Assembly (NCBI GenBank): GCA_963675055.2
Contig: CAXXJE010000002.1
Coordinates: 310,001 to 374,000 of the forward strand
Length of the DNA: 64,000 nucleotides
Direction: 5' to 3'
Source: PGYT01 sp963675055
GTDB taxonomy: Bacteria > Bacteroidota > Ignavibacteria > Ignavibacteriales > Melioribacteraceae
Shown: in pieces, positions 26,757 through 36,169 of the stretch
Numbering within the stretch: position 1 is the first letter of the stretch
Layout: every line of letters begins with the position of its first letter
Program-made: the position numbers and the translations under genes
Notes under the pieces: model-generated
Told to the model about the DNA's origin: nothing
The model's input: the letters and a program-made list of their open reading frames with translations, nothing else
Database searches by the model: none

Positions 26757-27756
26757 AACAGTTTTTGCAGATGAAAATATACTTGGAGGAAAAACAATAG
26801 CGGACAAAACCCGTTCGCTATTGAAAAGCCAAGTTGGTTCGTGGGAGATGGCTCGAAACGGATATTCATCCCTTTCCCAGGTTCAGGTAAAAGAATTTGA
26901 GTTTGACGGTTACACTGTAAAAGTACAGTTCAATCCCGGCAGAATAATTTCCACATCCGCGAAAGTAGATAAGAAATCCATCGAAGCGCGAAAATGTTTC
27001 CTGTGTTATGAAAACCTGCCGCCTGACCAGAAAGGTATACCGTACTTCAGAGACTACCTTATACTTGTTAACCCGTTCCCCATATTCCCCGAACATTTAA
27101 CAATTCCTAAAATTGATCATGTGCCTCAGTACATTGAAGGCAATATGCAGGGTATGCTGAACCTGACAAAAGATATCGGAGAATACTTTACAGTATTCTA
27201 CAATGGTCCCAAATGCGGCGCATCTGCTCCTGACCATATGCATTTTCAGGCTGGTCGGCGTAATTTTATGCCGCTGGATGCGGAACTCAATGAATTGTTG
27301 AAAACTCCGGGAAACGGTTTATACAGCAACAAGTCCGTGAGCATTCACTCGGTCAGCAATTATATTGGAAAGTTTTTCCTGTTTGAGGGTAGCGATAAGA
27401 AGGAACTTATCTCGTACTTCCTGAAATTTTACAAGGCAATAAAGAGTCTTGACAGCAGTTCACACGATGAGCCTATGTTGAATATCTTATGCGGTTACAC
27501 GGGTAAAGACTGGCGCATTATTGTTTTCCCCCGGATGAAACACAGACCTGATTACTACTTTATGGAAGGCGACTCGCAAATACTGATTAGTCCGGCATCG
27601 GTTGATTTCGGAGGTGTTTTAATAACTCCACGTGAAGAGGATTTTAACAAAATGGATAAGGAAATTATTCTGAAGATATTCAGGCAGGTATCCATATCAC
27701 CTGAAATATTCGAGTATTACAGAAAAAAACTGAGGGAAGTTTTACACACAGACTAA
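26743..27756 (+). CDS. DUF4922 protein, HIT/GalT-like nucleotidylyltransferase fold
   Basis: 337 residues. The region around YLILVNPFPIFPEHLTIP resembles the sugar- or nucleotide-binding strand of galactose-1-phosphate uridylyltransferases and Ap4A phosphorylases. CGASAPDHMHFQAG contains the H-x-H pair of the histidine-triad superfamily. A Cys pair CFLCYENLPPDQ near residue 86 may bind a metal, as in GalT. It overlaps the glycosyltransferase gene by 14 bp, so a role in preparing or recycling a nucleotide sugar for it is a reasonable guess. Family membership is by pattern; the substrate is unknown. Confidence 0.75.
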   Translation: MRQLETVFADENILGGKTIADKTRSLLKSQVGSWEMARNGYSSLSQVQVKEFEFDGYTVKVQFNPGRIISTSAKVDKKSIEARKCFLCYENLPPDQKGIPYFRDYLILVNPFPIFPEHLTIPKIDHVPQYIEGNMQGMLNLTKDIGEYFTVFYNGPKCGASAPDHMHFQAGRRNFMPLDAELNELLKTPGNGLYSNKSVSIHSVSNYIGKFFLFEGSDKKELISYFLKFYKAIKSLDSSSHDEPMLNILCGYTGKDWRIIVFPRMKHRPDYYFMEGDSQILISPASVDFGGVLITPREEDFNKMDKEIILKIFRQVSISPEIFEYYRKKLREVLHTD

Positions 27757-27758
27757 GA

Positions 27759-28892
27759 TTAATCAGCTTTAATAAATATGAGACTAACATCATCCTCGTA
27801 ATTTCCATCGGTGAACTCGTGGAATTTTGTTTTAACATTTTCCATTGCATCGGCAGAAGAATTTGCCCCGATTATTTCTTTCAAGCCTTCAATTTCGAGT
27901 CCCCTTTCATCAGCACCGCGCGATTCAATAATCCCGTCGGTAATCAGAAATATTTCATCTCCCGGATTAAGCTTGAACTGAACATCGCTGTACTCGCCGT
28001 TAATATTGAATCCCAGCAGCAGTCCATCGGACTTCTTTGAAACAACCTCGGTTCCATTGTTAAAAAGTATCGGCAGGTCACCGGCACCGCAATAACTGGC
28101 AGTTCGTTCCTGCTTATCCAGCAACACAACCGACAGAGTTACAAATACTTCACTGATTCGTTCGTCATTGTATATTGACTCATTTACTTTGTTCATAATT
28201 TCATGTGCGGTGAGGTTACTTCCCGACTGAACCGCAAAGCGTATTGCGCTGCGTACATAACCGGCATAAGCTACTGCAAAATACCAGGCGCCCCACTTCT
28301 TACCCATAACATCACCGAGAACAATTGCCAGTCTGTTATCGTCCACTTTAACATAGTCAATAAAATCTCCCCCCGGCACATTTTGAAAAGGTACATGCCA
28401 GTGTTTGATCGTGAACCCGTCGAGTTTCGGAAATTCGTCCGGTACAACCTTGGCTCCCATTGAATCAGCGGCTTTTTGTACTTCGGATTCAGCTTTCTTT
28501 CTTTCCTTCTCCGTAGACTTTATAATCGCTGAAACTTTGGCCAAAACAATTTTAGGACTGGATGTTTTAATTATATATTCCTGAATGTCCAATTCATAAC
28601 CTCTCAGTACATCTTCCTCCGCCCCCTTTGCGGTAAGGAAAATAAACGGAATGGATTTCACTTCCGGATCTTCAAGAAGCATCTGTCTGAACTCAAAGCC
28701 GTCAACTTCCGGCATCATAATGTCACTGATTATTAAATCCGGTTTGAATGATTTAACGCAGTCGAAACCTAATTGTCCATTAATTCTATGTTCAACCTGA
28801 TAACCGGCTTTTGTCAGATTATAAACAAAGAGTTTTGCTATATTCTGGTCATCTTCTACAAGCAGGATTTTATAAGTATCGGTTTTATCCAT
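27759..28892 (-). CDS. Response regulator with PP2C (SpoIIE/RsbU-type) phosphatase output
   Basis: 377 residues from the ATG at 28892, which avoids overlap with the STAS gene; upstream in-frame starts also exist. A receiver domain (1-120; D57 acceptor in IISDIMM, FLTAKG) is followed by a linker helix and a PP2C-SpoIIE domain (about 165-375; PGGDFIDYVKVDDNRLAIVLGDVMGKG-like, GDEIFLITDGIIE). The phosphatase probably dephosphorylates the STAS protein encoded just upstream, the RsbU/RsbV logic of partner switching. An anti-sigma kinase of RsbW type is not in the window. Last gene of a four-gene signalling unit. Confidence 0.9.
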   Translation of the reverse strand: MDKTDTYKILLVEDDQNIAKLFVYNLTKAGYQVEHRINGQLGFDCVKSFKPDLIISDIMMPEVDGFEFRQMLLEDPEVKSIPFIFLTAKGAEEDVLRGYELDIQEYIIKTSSPKIVLAKVSAIIKSTEKERKKAESEVQKAADSMGAKVVPDEFPKLDGFTIKHWHVPFQNVPGGDFIDYVKVDDNRLAIVLGDVMGKKWGAWYFAVAYAGYVRSAIRFAVQSGSNLTAHEIMNKVNESIYNDERISEVFVTLSVVLLDKQERTASYCGAGDLPILFNNGTEVVSKKSDGLLLGFNINGEYSDVQFKLNPGDEIFLITDGIIESRGADERGLEIEGLKEIIGANSSADAMENVKTKFHEFTDGNYEDDVSLIFIKAD

Positions 28893-28908
28893 TTTCTTTT
28901 TCCGGAGA

Positions 28909-29256
28909 TTATTCATTTCTAGTATAGCTGAGCACTGCCTTTTGAATATCACTATAGGACTGAAAAACCCTGTACATTCTTGTCAGTTCAAACATCGCGA
29001 GAACCTGTTCGGTTAATCCGACTAACCTCACATCACCGCCGAGTTTCGAGACATTTTTCAGGGCAGATACCAGAACGCCAAGAAAGGTAGAGTCAAGGTA
29101 CTCACATGTTGACAAATCTATGATTATCTTTACGAACCCCTCGGCAATATTCCGGCTAACCTTTTCTTTCAGGAGATTCGCCTCACCAATTGTCGCTCTG
29201 TCAAAATCTATTTTCAGAACTATTATATCCGATAGACGTTCTTCTATTATTTCCAT
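28909..29256 (-). CDS. STAS-domain anti-sigma factor antagonist
   Basis: 115 residues, a single STAS domain like SpoIIAA/RsbV. The conserved phospho-site region reads DLSTCEYLDSTFLGVLVSA with S56 as the likely phosphorylated serine. It begins 2 bp after the sigma-54 regulator gene and ends 16 bp before the PP2C phosphatase start. It would bind a serine kinase/anti-sigma factor when unphosphorylated; that partner is encoded elsewhere. Confidence 0.92.
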   Translation of the reverse strand: MEIIEERLSDIIVLKIDFDRATIGEANLLKEKVSRNIAEGFVKIIIDLSTCEYLDSTFLGVLVSALKNVSKLGGDVRLVGLTEQVLAMFELTRMYRVFQSYSDIQKAVLSYTRNE

Positions 29257-29258
29257 AT

Positions 29259-30644
29259 TTATTGTTTTCTTTCTACTTCTATATTATACTTTTCAAGTAA
29301 TCTGTAGAAAGTTGCTCTTCCAATCCTCAGCTTCTTAGCGGCTTCAACAATATTTCCGCTGGTAACACGGACGGCATGTTTAATGGCTTCTTCCTTAAGC
29401 TTCTCGAACGGAATGATCGGAGAATTATCAGTAAACAATTCGCCGGATGAACTTATTCTCGGAACATAGTCATCCGATAAAAGCTGCTGCGGAAGCTGGT
29501 CGACATCAACCAGATCAGAGTCGGTTAATATGACGCATCGTTCAAGCGTATTTTCCAGCTCTCTTACATTGCCGGGCCAATCGTAATCGTAAAGAACTTT
29601 CATAGCGGCCTTTGTAACACCTTTTATTTCCAGCCCCATCTTTTCATTGAAAGTCTTTATAAAATGATCGATGAGTATTACGATATCTCCTTTACGTTCC
29701 CTCAGAGGAGGTATAACAATCGGGAATGAGCTGAGTCTGTAATACAAATCTTCCCTAAACTCTTTTGTTTCAACAGCATCTTGAAGATCGCGGTTGGTAG
29801 CTGATAGTATCCTGGCGTTCGTCTTAATTATCTCATTCCCGCCGACACGTTCGAATTCCTTCTGCTGGATTACACGAAGAATTTTCGCCTGGAGAGACAT
29901 TTCCATTTCGCCTATTTCATCCAGGAAAATGGTGCCTTCTTTGGCAAGCTCGAACTTCCCGATCTTTCTCTGGTGGGCTCCAGTAAAAGCGCCTTTCTCA
30001 TGACCGAATAATTCGCTTTCCAGCAGCTCACGCGGTATCGAAGCACAGTTTACAACAATGAAAGGTTCGTCCTTTCTGTTTCCGTTATAATGAATGGCTC
30101 GCGCAACAAGTTCCTTTCCCGTTCCGCTTTCGCCATTTACAAGTACGGTAATATCATTGTTAAGTACTTTTGAAATTACCTTAAACAAATCCTGCATTTT
30201 ATTGTCGGCAGAGATAATATTATCGAAACTAAACTCTTTCTGAATATTACTTTCCAGTTCTTCAACCCTCTTCTGGAGTTCAAAGTTCTGCAGTGCATTC
30301 TTAATAGCAGGTCCAAGTCTGTTCTGATCTATAGGTTTCGGGAAATAATCGAACGCTCCGAGTCTTAACGACTCCAAAGCAACTTCAACACTTCCCTGAG
30401 CCGACAACATAATAACGGGAACCGACTGATCGACAGCTTTAATACGTTTAAGTATCTCAATTCCATCAACATCCGGCAGCATAATATCAAGAAGAATAAG
30501 GCTGGGTTGTTTGTGAATTTCTTCCAGCATATCTTCACCATGATCAAAGGATTCGACCTTGTAACCCCACTGATTTTTAACCCAATGGGTCAGTAATCTT
30601 AGAATGGACGGTTCGTCGTCTACAATAAAAACTAACTTTTCCAA
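29259..30644 (-). CDS. NtrC-family sigma-54-dependent response regulator
   Basis: 461 residues: receiver domain (1-118; D53 acceptor in ILLDIMLPD, K103 in FPKP), AAA+ domain (about 145-370; Walker A GESGTGKE 171-178, the sigma-54 contact GAFTGA 218-223, Walker B GTIFLDEIGEM, R-finger region) and a Fis-type helix-turn-helix at the C-terminus (NIVEAAKKLRIGRATFYRLLEKY). All elements needed for sigma-54 open-complex formation are present. The start is TTG with GGGAG 5 bp upstream. It follows its likely cognate kinase by 11 bp. Target promoters are unknown. Confidence 0.95.
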   Translation of the reverse strand: MEKLVFIVDDEPSILRLLTHWVKNQWGYKVESFDHGEDMLEEIHKQPSLILLDIMLPDVDGIEILKRIKAVDQSVPVIMLSAQGSVEVALESLRLGAFDYFPKPIDQNRLGPAIKNALQNFELQKRVEELESNIQKEFSFDNIISADNKMQDLFKVISKVLNNDITVLVNGESGTGKELVARAIHYNGNRKDEPFIVVNCASIPRELLESELFGHEKGAFTGAHQRKIGKFELAKEGTIFLDEIGEMEMSLQAKILRVIQQKEFERVGGNEIIKTNARILSATNRDLQDAVETKEFREDLYYRLSSFPIVIPPLRERKGDIVILIDHFIKTFNEKMGLEIKGVTKAAMKVLYDYDWPGNVRELENTLERCVILTDSDLVDVDQLPQQLLSDDYVPRISSSGELFTDNSPIIPFEKLKEEAIKHAVRVTSGNIVEAAKKLRIGRATFYRLLEKYNIEVERKQ

Positions 30645-30655
30645 TTGAACTCCCG

Positions 30656-32578
30656 TTATTTTTTCTTTGGTAACCTAATAATAAAAGTAGAGCCTTTTTT
30701 CAATTCACTTTTAACCTGTATCAGTCCGCGGTGTAAGTCAATAACCTGCTTCAAATAAGCGAGTCCCAGACCCGCTCCGCCACCTTGGGGCTGTGTTGAA
30801 TCAAATTTAGCAAATTTATCGAAAAGCTTGGGTAATTCTGACTCTGAAATACCCAGTCCTGTATCGCTTATTAATACTTCAACTTCATTTTTGAAATCCT
30901 GAAGAACAACAGTTACTCTGCCATCAGGATAATTAAATTTAATGCCGTTTTCAACTACTGCGCTAAAGGCTTTAGTAATCATTTCCCTGTCGGCAAAAAG
31001 AATAATTTCTTCATGCGGCAGTTCAAAATTAAGCGTAACCTTATTTGATACGGCGAAATGCTCCAGGCTTTCACTAACATTCCGCAACATTTTAACGAGA
31101 TCTATACTTTCCCTGTTAAAATTACTTCCAATTCCTTCCAGCTTGGAAAAATCCAGTACGTCGTTTACAAGCTTAGCCAGCCTTTTCCCCTCGGTAAGAA
31201 TAATATTGCTGAATTCGGAAACCATTTCCGGAGGAAGATCCTCATCGGAAACTATTGTTTCAGCGAATCCGACAATAGAGGCCAGCGGAGTACGAAGTTC
31301 ATGTGATATTCTGGACACGAAATCGTTTTTCAGTTTATTAATCTCTTCCAATACCGTTAGCTGCTGTTTTGCCCTGTCGCGCTCAATTGAAACAAGCCTG
31401 TTTGCTTCGACAAGCTTTGTATTCAATTCCCGCATCCTGTTCTCGTCTTTCCGCCGTTTTGTTACATCGCGTCCAAGCGCAAGCATTCCGGATATTACAT
31501 TATCATCCTTAATCGGAGTTGCCTGGAATTCGAATAAAACAGTATTTTCGAATTTATCTATTAACGCCGCTTCGAACTGAGTAACCTCTTCGCTACTCAA
31601 AATTCTCTGGAAAGCATCGATAGTATCTCCTTTGGTGCTTTCATCTATTAACTCGAGGAAGTGTTTCCCGAGTAATTCCTGAGATCTGTAGCCCAGCGAT
31701 TTGGCGCCATAGGTATTTACAAGAGAAACGTAACCAAAACTGTTTAAAGAAATAATAAGGTCACTGGCAGTTTCGAATAGCAGCCTGAACTTCTCTTCGG
31801 ATTTTTCAAGCTGTTGATGGATGCTTTTCTCTTCTGTAATATCATCAATAATACCCACAACACGTTCTACCTTACCATTAATCATTACCGGATTTCCGGT
31901 ATGCCGCACCCATCTTTTAGCTTTGTCCGGACCAAAATAATACTGATACTCCAGTTCAGCCTTTTCACCCTGCTTCAGCTGTTTTATAAATATGTTGTAA
32001 TCACTAAAATACTCGGGTACAATCTTCCTCAGCAGCGACATTCTGTTACTGGTTATCTGTTCAACGGTCAGATTGAATAGCTTCTTAACAGAGTTTGAAA
32101 TGAAATGATATTTCGTTCCATCAGCATTAGTCGAATAGATTACAGTATTAATGTTGGATGTAGTTTCAAGAAACTGTTTGCTTATCTCTTCTTCATAGAG
32201 AAGACGTTCCGCCAGACTATGTTTAACAAGGTCAACCTGATTTTTATCGAACTTCGTTTTACTATTAAAAGTAATTATATAAAAATCCGAAAATTCCCCC
32301 TTATGGAGCAATTCCGAAAGCATTTCTCCAAATCCCTGGTTCTTAAGCTCCTGCACAAGATCGGGAGATTCAATTGAAATTTTTTTTCCGTTAAGATCTC
32401 CTTCGGCTATACAGCTATCCAGCTTTTCCTGAAGCTCTTTCGACAATTCGGGACGGTTGAAACTACTCAATACAGAATTGCCCGATGAACCTGTTTCAAC
32501 AAGATACACGGGCTCATTCTTTATTAAGGAAGAATAAAGCTCCGTCAAACGATCAAAATTTTTCCCGGTAAGGTTCAT
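30656..32578 (-). CDS. PAS-domain sensor histidine kinase
   Basis: 640 residues without membrane segments, so cytoplasmic. An N-terminal region of about 130 residues of no known type is followed by two PAS domains (about 140-255 and 260-380, the first with the PAC-type RWVRHTGNPVMI), a short coiled coil, HisKA (RISHELRTPLASIVGF, near residue 420) and HATPase (VENGIKFNYPDG, DTGLGISESELP, GGGAGLGLAYL). It heads the unit of kinase, NtrC-type regulator, STAS protein and REC-PP2C protein, and is the obvious kinase for one or both receivers. The PAS ligand is unknown. Confidence 0.92.
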   Translation of the reverse strand: MNLTGKNFDRLTELYSSLIKNEPVYLVETGSSGNSVLSSFNRPELSKELQEKLDSCIAEGDLNGKKISIESPDLVQELKNQGFGEMLSELLHKGEFSDFYIITFNSKTKFDKNQVDLVKHSLAERLLYEEEISKQFLETTSNINTVIYSTNADGTKYHFISNSVKKLFNLTVEQITSNRMSLLRKIVPEYFSDYNIFIKQLKQGEKAELEYQYYFGPDKAKRWVRHTGNPVMINGKVERVVGIIDDITEEKSIHQQLEKSEEKFRLLFETASDLIISLNSFGYVSLVNTYGAKSLGYRSQELLGKHFLELIDESTKGDTIDAFQRILSSEEVTQFEAALIDKFENTVLFEFQATPIKDDNVISGMLALGRDVTKRRKDENRMRELNTKLVEANRLVSIERDRAKQQLTVLEEINKLKNDFVSRISHELRTPLASIVGFAETIVSDEDLPPEMVSEFSNIILTEGKRLAKLVNDVLDFSKLEGIGSNFNRESIDLVKMLRNVSESLEHFAVSNKVTLNFELPHEEIILFADREMITKAFSAVVENGIKFNYPDGRVTVVLQDFKNEVEVLISDTGLGISESELPKLFDKFAKFDSTQPQGGGAGLGLAYLKQVIDLHRGLIQVKSELKKGSTFIIRLPKKK

Positions 32579-32825
32579 CCAAACTATAGAATTATTGAAT
32601 TTTATAAAATTAAGAAAAGAATTTATGAATTACACAAATCCGGTGGTTCTTTTGCAATAACAAACGATTAACAATTCCGGTAAAGAACAAAAATATTCAT
32701 ATAAAATTCATTGATTTCGTTAATTCAATTAAAATGTCGTCAATTTTATCATTTATTTACCTAGATATTTTTAATTTTTAATTGTATTTATCATCAAGTC
32801 ATTTTAAATATCTTTAGATAAAATT

Positions 32826-33524
32826 ATGCCCCATACAATAAAAGCCGCCGTTCTGCTAATTGCAATAATTCTTATTTCCTGTGGTGAGAAGAAAACTCCC
32901 GAAGTTGCCGGCAGCAAGAAAAAATCCACAGAGAAAGAAATTGCCGAAACAGATTCATCCAAGACTACGATGCAGGAAGCTGTTCGAGAAAAGAAATCCG
33001 CAATTACTAAACCTAAAACAGATTCAAAACAAACTGTCCAAAAACCTGAAGCGGAGAAAACCCGTAAAACCTCAAAAACTAAAATTAAGTCCATTTCAGA
33101 ATTGTGGAAAATCTATAAAAAAGCGAAGGAAAAAGCCACTGCAGCAATTGAAAGTGGAAATATTGAACAAATTGTCGAACAGCTTGAAATTGCGGGTGAG
33201 TCTGCACTGCAGCTTGGCAGAGACGATATCGCCGCATGGCAGTTTAACAATATTGGACATTATTCTATCGAAGAGTTCAAGAAAAGAACTAATTACGATG
33301 ACAGGATAAGAGCCATGGCCACGATGTCATCAGGCAAAGAGAAATCCGATTTTATCCGGGAAACCAAGAACCTATTTAACGGCGAAGTAGATTTACTGGA
33401 CCAGGCAAAGAAAAATCTCGAAAAAGCACAAATTATAGATGACGAACTGGAAAAAAGCAGGCGAACCGAGACTATTGTAAGAAACCTTGATTTTATAAAT
33501 TGGGTTTATGATTTCCTGGATTAG
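32826..33524 (+). CDS. Lysine-rich lipoprotein of unknown function
   Basis: 232 residues with a lipoprotein leader (LLIAIILISC, Cys19). Residues 20-95 are low-complexity, rich in Lys, Glu, Thr and Ser, likely disordered. The rest is helical and charged (KIYKKAKEKATAAIESGNIEQIVEQLEIAGESALQLGRDDIAAWQFNNIGHY) with a TPR-like flavour. No family recognised. It is transcribed alone and followed by a terminator. Confidence 0.6.
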   Translation: MPHTIKAAVLLIAIILISCGEKKTPEVAGSKKKSTEKEIAETDSSKTTMQEAVREKKSAITKPKTDSKQTVQKPEAEKTRKTSKTKIKSISELWKIYKKAKEKATAAIESGNIEQIVEQLEIAGESALQLGRDDIAAWQFNNIGHYSIEEFKKRTNYDDRIRAMATMSSGKEKSDFIRETKNLFNGEVDLLDQAKKNLEKAQIIDDELEKSRRTETIVRNLDFINWVYDFLD

Positions 33525-33558
33525 GAAGGAATGTGAAATCCATTATCGATCTTCAAAC

Positions 33559-33585
33559 AAATCCTGTCTCCTGACGGGATTTTTT
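33559..33585 (+). terminator. Terminator after the lysine-rich lipoprotein gene
   Basis: AAATCCTGTC and GACGGGATTT pair over 10 positions (one G-T) around TCCT, followed by a T-run. Confidence 0.8.
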
Positions 33586-33780
33586 CCATCACAATCACAT
33601 TCCGGAACACATACACAATTATTATTTCCATAATGAACACTTATCAAATCAATAATTCCGTTGAAGGATTTTCTACAAAAACCACGCTGAAAACTATTAT
33701 TTTAACGGCATAAATGTTGTTTTAATCTAAGCTTGTAACAATTGCAAAATGGAATATTAAATAAATTGAAGGAGTTCAAG

Positions 33781-36033
33781 TTGCTTAACAAAAAAATCAG
33801 GAATATTTTAACGATAGTTCTACTTTTATTTATTGGCGCTACGCTGTTTGCCCAGGAAGTTTACAAAGATCCCAACGCAGCAATAGAAGATCGGGTGAAT
33901 GATTTGCTCGGCAAAATGACAACTGCCGAAAAAATAGGACAAATGCAGCAATTTGCTTTATATCAAATTAACGACGGCCTGCTGGCGGGAGTAAAAGCCG
34001 GCAAATTCGGCTCGTTTCTTAATGCCGGGGACCTGAATGATAAAAACAGACTGCAAAAAGCCGCGGTGGAGGGATCCAGACTTGGTATCCCGATAATTTT
34101 CGGACGCGATGTAATACACGGCTATAAAACAGTTTTCCCCATTCCACTCGGACAGGCAGCTACGTGGAATCCGGAATTGGTTGAAAAAGCATCCGTTATT
34201 GCCGCAGAGGAAGCATCCGAAGAGGGTATTCATTGGACATTTGCACCGATGGTTGACATTTCCCGTGATCCTAGATGGGGACGAATTGCGGAGTCCTGCG
34301 GTGAAGATCCATATCTTGCCGCCGAGATAGGCGCTGCCATGGTAAAAGGTCTGCAGGGAAGCAGCCTTGCTGATGAAAATACAATTGCAGCTTGCGCCAA
34401 ACATTATGTTGGGTACGGTGCGGCAGAAGCCGGACGGGACTACAACACTACTTATATCCCGGAAAGACTTCTCAGAGATGTTTATCTGGTGCCATTTAAA
34501 AGCTGTGTGGATGCTGGAGCTGCCACACTTATGAGTGCGTTCAACGATCTTAACGGGGTTCCTACAACAGGGAATGAATTTACACTGAAGCAGGTTTTAC
34601 GTGACGAATGGAACTTCGACGGATTTGTTGTAAGCGATTGGACTTCGATAACAGAAATGATCGCCCACGGTTATGCTGCCGACGAAAAAGAGGCTGCTTA
34701 TAAAGCTGCAAAAGCCGGTGTGAATATGGAAATGGTATCGCAAAGCTACGCGAATAACATGGAAGAACTGCTAAAGGAAGGAAAAATTTCCGAAGCATGG
34801 ATTGATCAATTAGTTATGGAAATTCTCAGAATTAAATTCCGATTAGGATTATTCGAACGCCCTTACAGAGAAGCCGCCGTTGATTCAAAAATCTTATCGG
34901 ATGATAATAAAGCCGTGGCAAAACAGGCAGCTGTTGAAAGTCTTGTACTGCTTCAGAATAGTGATGATTTGCTGCCTCTATCTTATGACATTAAAAAGCT
35001 TGCTGTAATCGGTCCATTAGCCGATGATGCCAAATCGCAGCTTGGGACCTGGGTGCCCGATGGTAAACCGGAAGATGCAGTTACTCCATTATCCGCGCTA
35101 AAGGAAATCTTAAACGAAAAGACAGAAGTGATTTATGCTGCGGGAATTGAAACACCGAGAACAAAAAGTACGGACTTATTTGGGGAAGCAATAAAAGCAG
35201 CCAACCAGGCTGATGCTGTTGTAATGTTCTGCGGTGAAGATGATTTGCTTTCGGGCGAATCGCATTCCCGGGCATTTATAGATTTACCGGGTGCGCAGGT
35301 GAACCTTATAAAAGCAGTCGCAAAAACTGGTAAACCGATAGCTCTGGTAATAATGGGCGGCAGACCTTTAACTTTCGGCGAAATTACCGGCGATGTTAAT
35401 TCAATCCTATATGCATGGCATCCCGGAACAATGGGTGGACCGGCAATAGCCGATGTACTTTTCGGAAAATATTCTCCTTCGGGCAAATTACCCGTAAGCT
35501 TCCCGAGGACCGTCGGTCAGGTACCGCTTTACTATAATCATAAAAATACCGGCAGACCGCCAACAGCCGATCAATTGGGCATTGAACAGGGGACTCCTGA
35601 AAATCCACTCGGATTTGTCTCCTATTTTCTGGATGTGGATTTTACTCCGGCCTACTCATTCGGACAAGGACTATCCTATACAACTTTTGAATACAGCGAT
35701 CTTAAGTTGTCGAGTGAAAAATTAAAAGTCGGTGAATCCCTGGAAGCATCTGTTACCTTACAAAACACCGGAGATGTTGAAGCTGCAGAAGTTGTTCAGC
35801 TCTACATTCGCGATCTGTTCGGTAGTGTAACCCGTCCCGTTAAAGAACTTAAGGGATTTAAAAAAATCTCGTTGAAACCGGGTGAATCAAAGACCGTTGC
35901 TTTTACTCTGAACACTGATGACTTGAAGTTCTGGGACATCGATATGAACTACGTAGTTGAGCCGGGTGAATTCAATTTATGGATCGGCGGAAGTTCCGAT
36001 GCTGATCTTATGGCTGAATTTAAGGTCGAGTAA
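33781..36033 (+). CDS. bglX: GH3 beta-glucosidase, BglX-like, secreted
   Basis: 750 residues from the TTG at 33781, chosen because GGAG lies 8 bp upstream and a signal peptide (NILTIVLLLFIGATLFAQ) starts there; a TTG 39 bp earlier lacks a signal. The GH3 N-terminal barrel carries the nucleophile D286 in FVVSDWTS and the region KHYVGYGAAEAGRDY. The alpha/beta sandwich domain follows, then a fibronectin III-like C-terminal domain (TLQNTGDVEAAEVVQLYIRD). It hydrolyses beta-linked gluco-oligosaccharides in the periplasm or outside. Directly followed by a GH5 gene, suggesting a small beta-glucan locus. Confidence 0.95.
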   Translation: MLNKKIRNILTIVLLLFIGATLFAQEVYKDPNAAIEDRVNDLLGKMTTAEKIGQMQQFALYQINDGLLAGVKAGKFGSFLNAGDLNDKNRLQKAAVEGSRLGIPIIFGRDVIHGYKTVFPIPLGQAATWNPELVEKASVIAAEEASEEGIHWTFAPMVDISRDPRWGRIAESCGEDPYLAAEIGAAMVKGLQGSSLADENTIAACAKHYVGYGAAEAGRDYNTTYIPERLLRDVYLVPFKSCVDAGAATLMSAFNDLNGVPTTGNEFTLKQVLRDEWNFDGFVVSDWTSITEMIAHGYAADEKEAAYKAAKAGVNMEMVSQSYANNMEELLKEGKISEAWIDQLVMEILRIKFRLGLFERPYREAAVDSKILSDDNKAVAKQAAVESLVLLQNSDDLLPLSYDIKKLAVIGPLADDAKSQLGTWVPDGKPEDAVTPLSALKEILNEKTEVIYAAGIETPRTKSTDLFGEAIKAANQADAVVMFCGEDDLLSGESHSRAFIDLPGAQVNLIKAVAKTGKPIALVIMGGRPLTFGEITGDVNSILYAWHPGTMGGPAIADVLFGKYSPSGKLPVSFPRTVGQVPLYYNHKNTGRPPTADQLGIEQGTPENPLGFVSYFLDVDFTPAYSFGQGLSYTTFEYSDLKLSSEKLKVGESLEASVTLQNTGDVEAAEVVQLYIRDLFGSVTRPVKELKGFKKISLKPGESKTVAFTLNTDDLKFWDIDMNYVVEPGEFNLWIGGSSDADLMAEFKVE

Positions 36034-36105
36034 TATCCGTACATGAACTTATTCTTACCGGGCCGGATAAAGTTAATGACTTTTAAAATTAATTATACGC
36101 CGGTC

Positions 36106-36125
36106 CGGGAAATTTTCCCGCTTTT
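36106..36125 (+). terminator. Terminator after the GH3 gene
   Basis: CGGGAA and TTCCCG form a short stem around ATT, followed by CTTTT. A second, wider inverted repeat (CCGGGCCGG and CCGGTCCGG) precedes it. Confidence 0.55.
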
Positions 36126-36169
36126 AATTAACTTAACCACAATAACTTTTAACTCAATCGGTAACATGT

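Noticed and set aside
28050..28190. Anti-sigma kinase (RsbW type) within the signalling unit
   Set aside because: None of the four genes carries an RsbW-type stand-alone GHKL domain; the GHKL domain present belongs to the histidine kinase.
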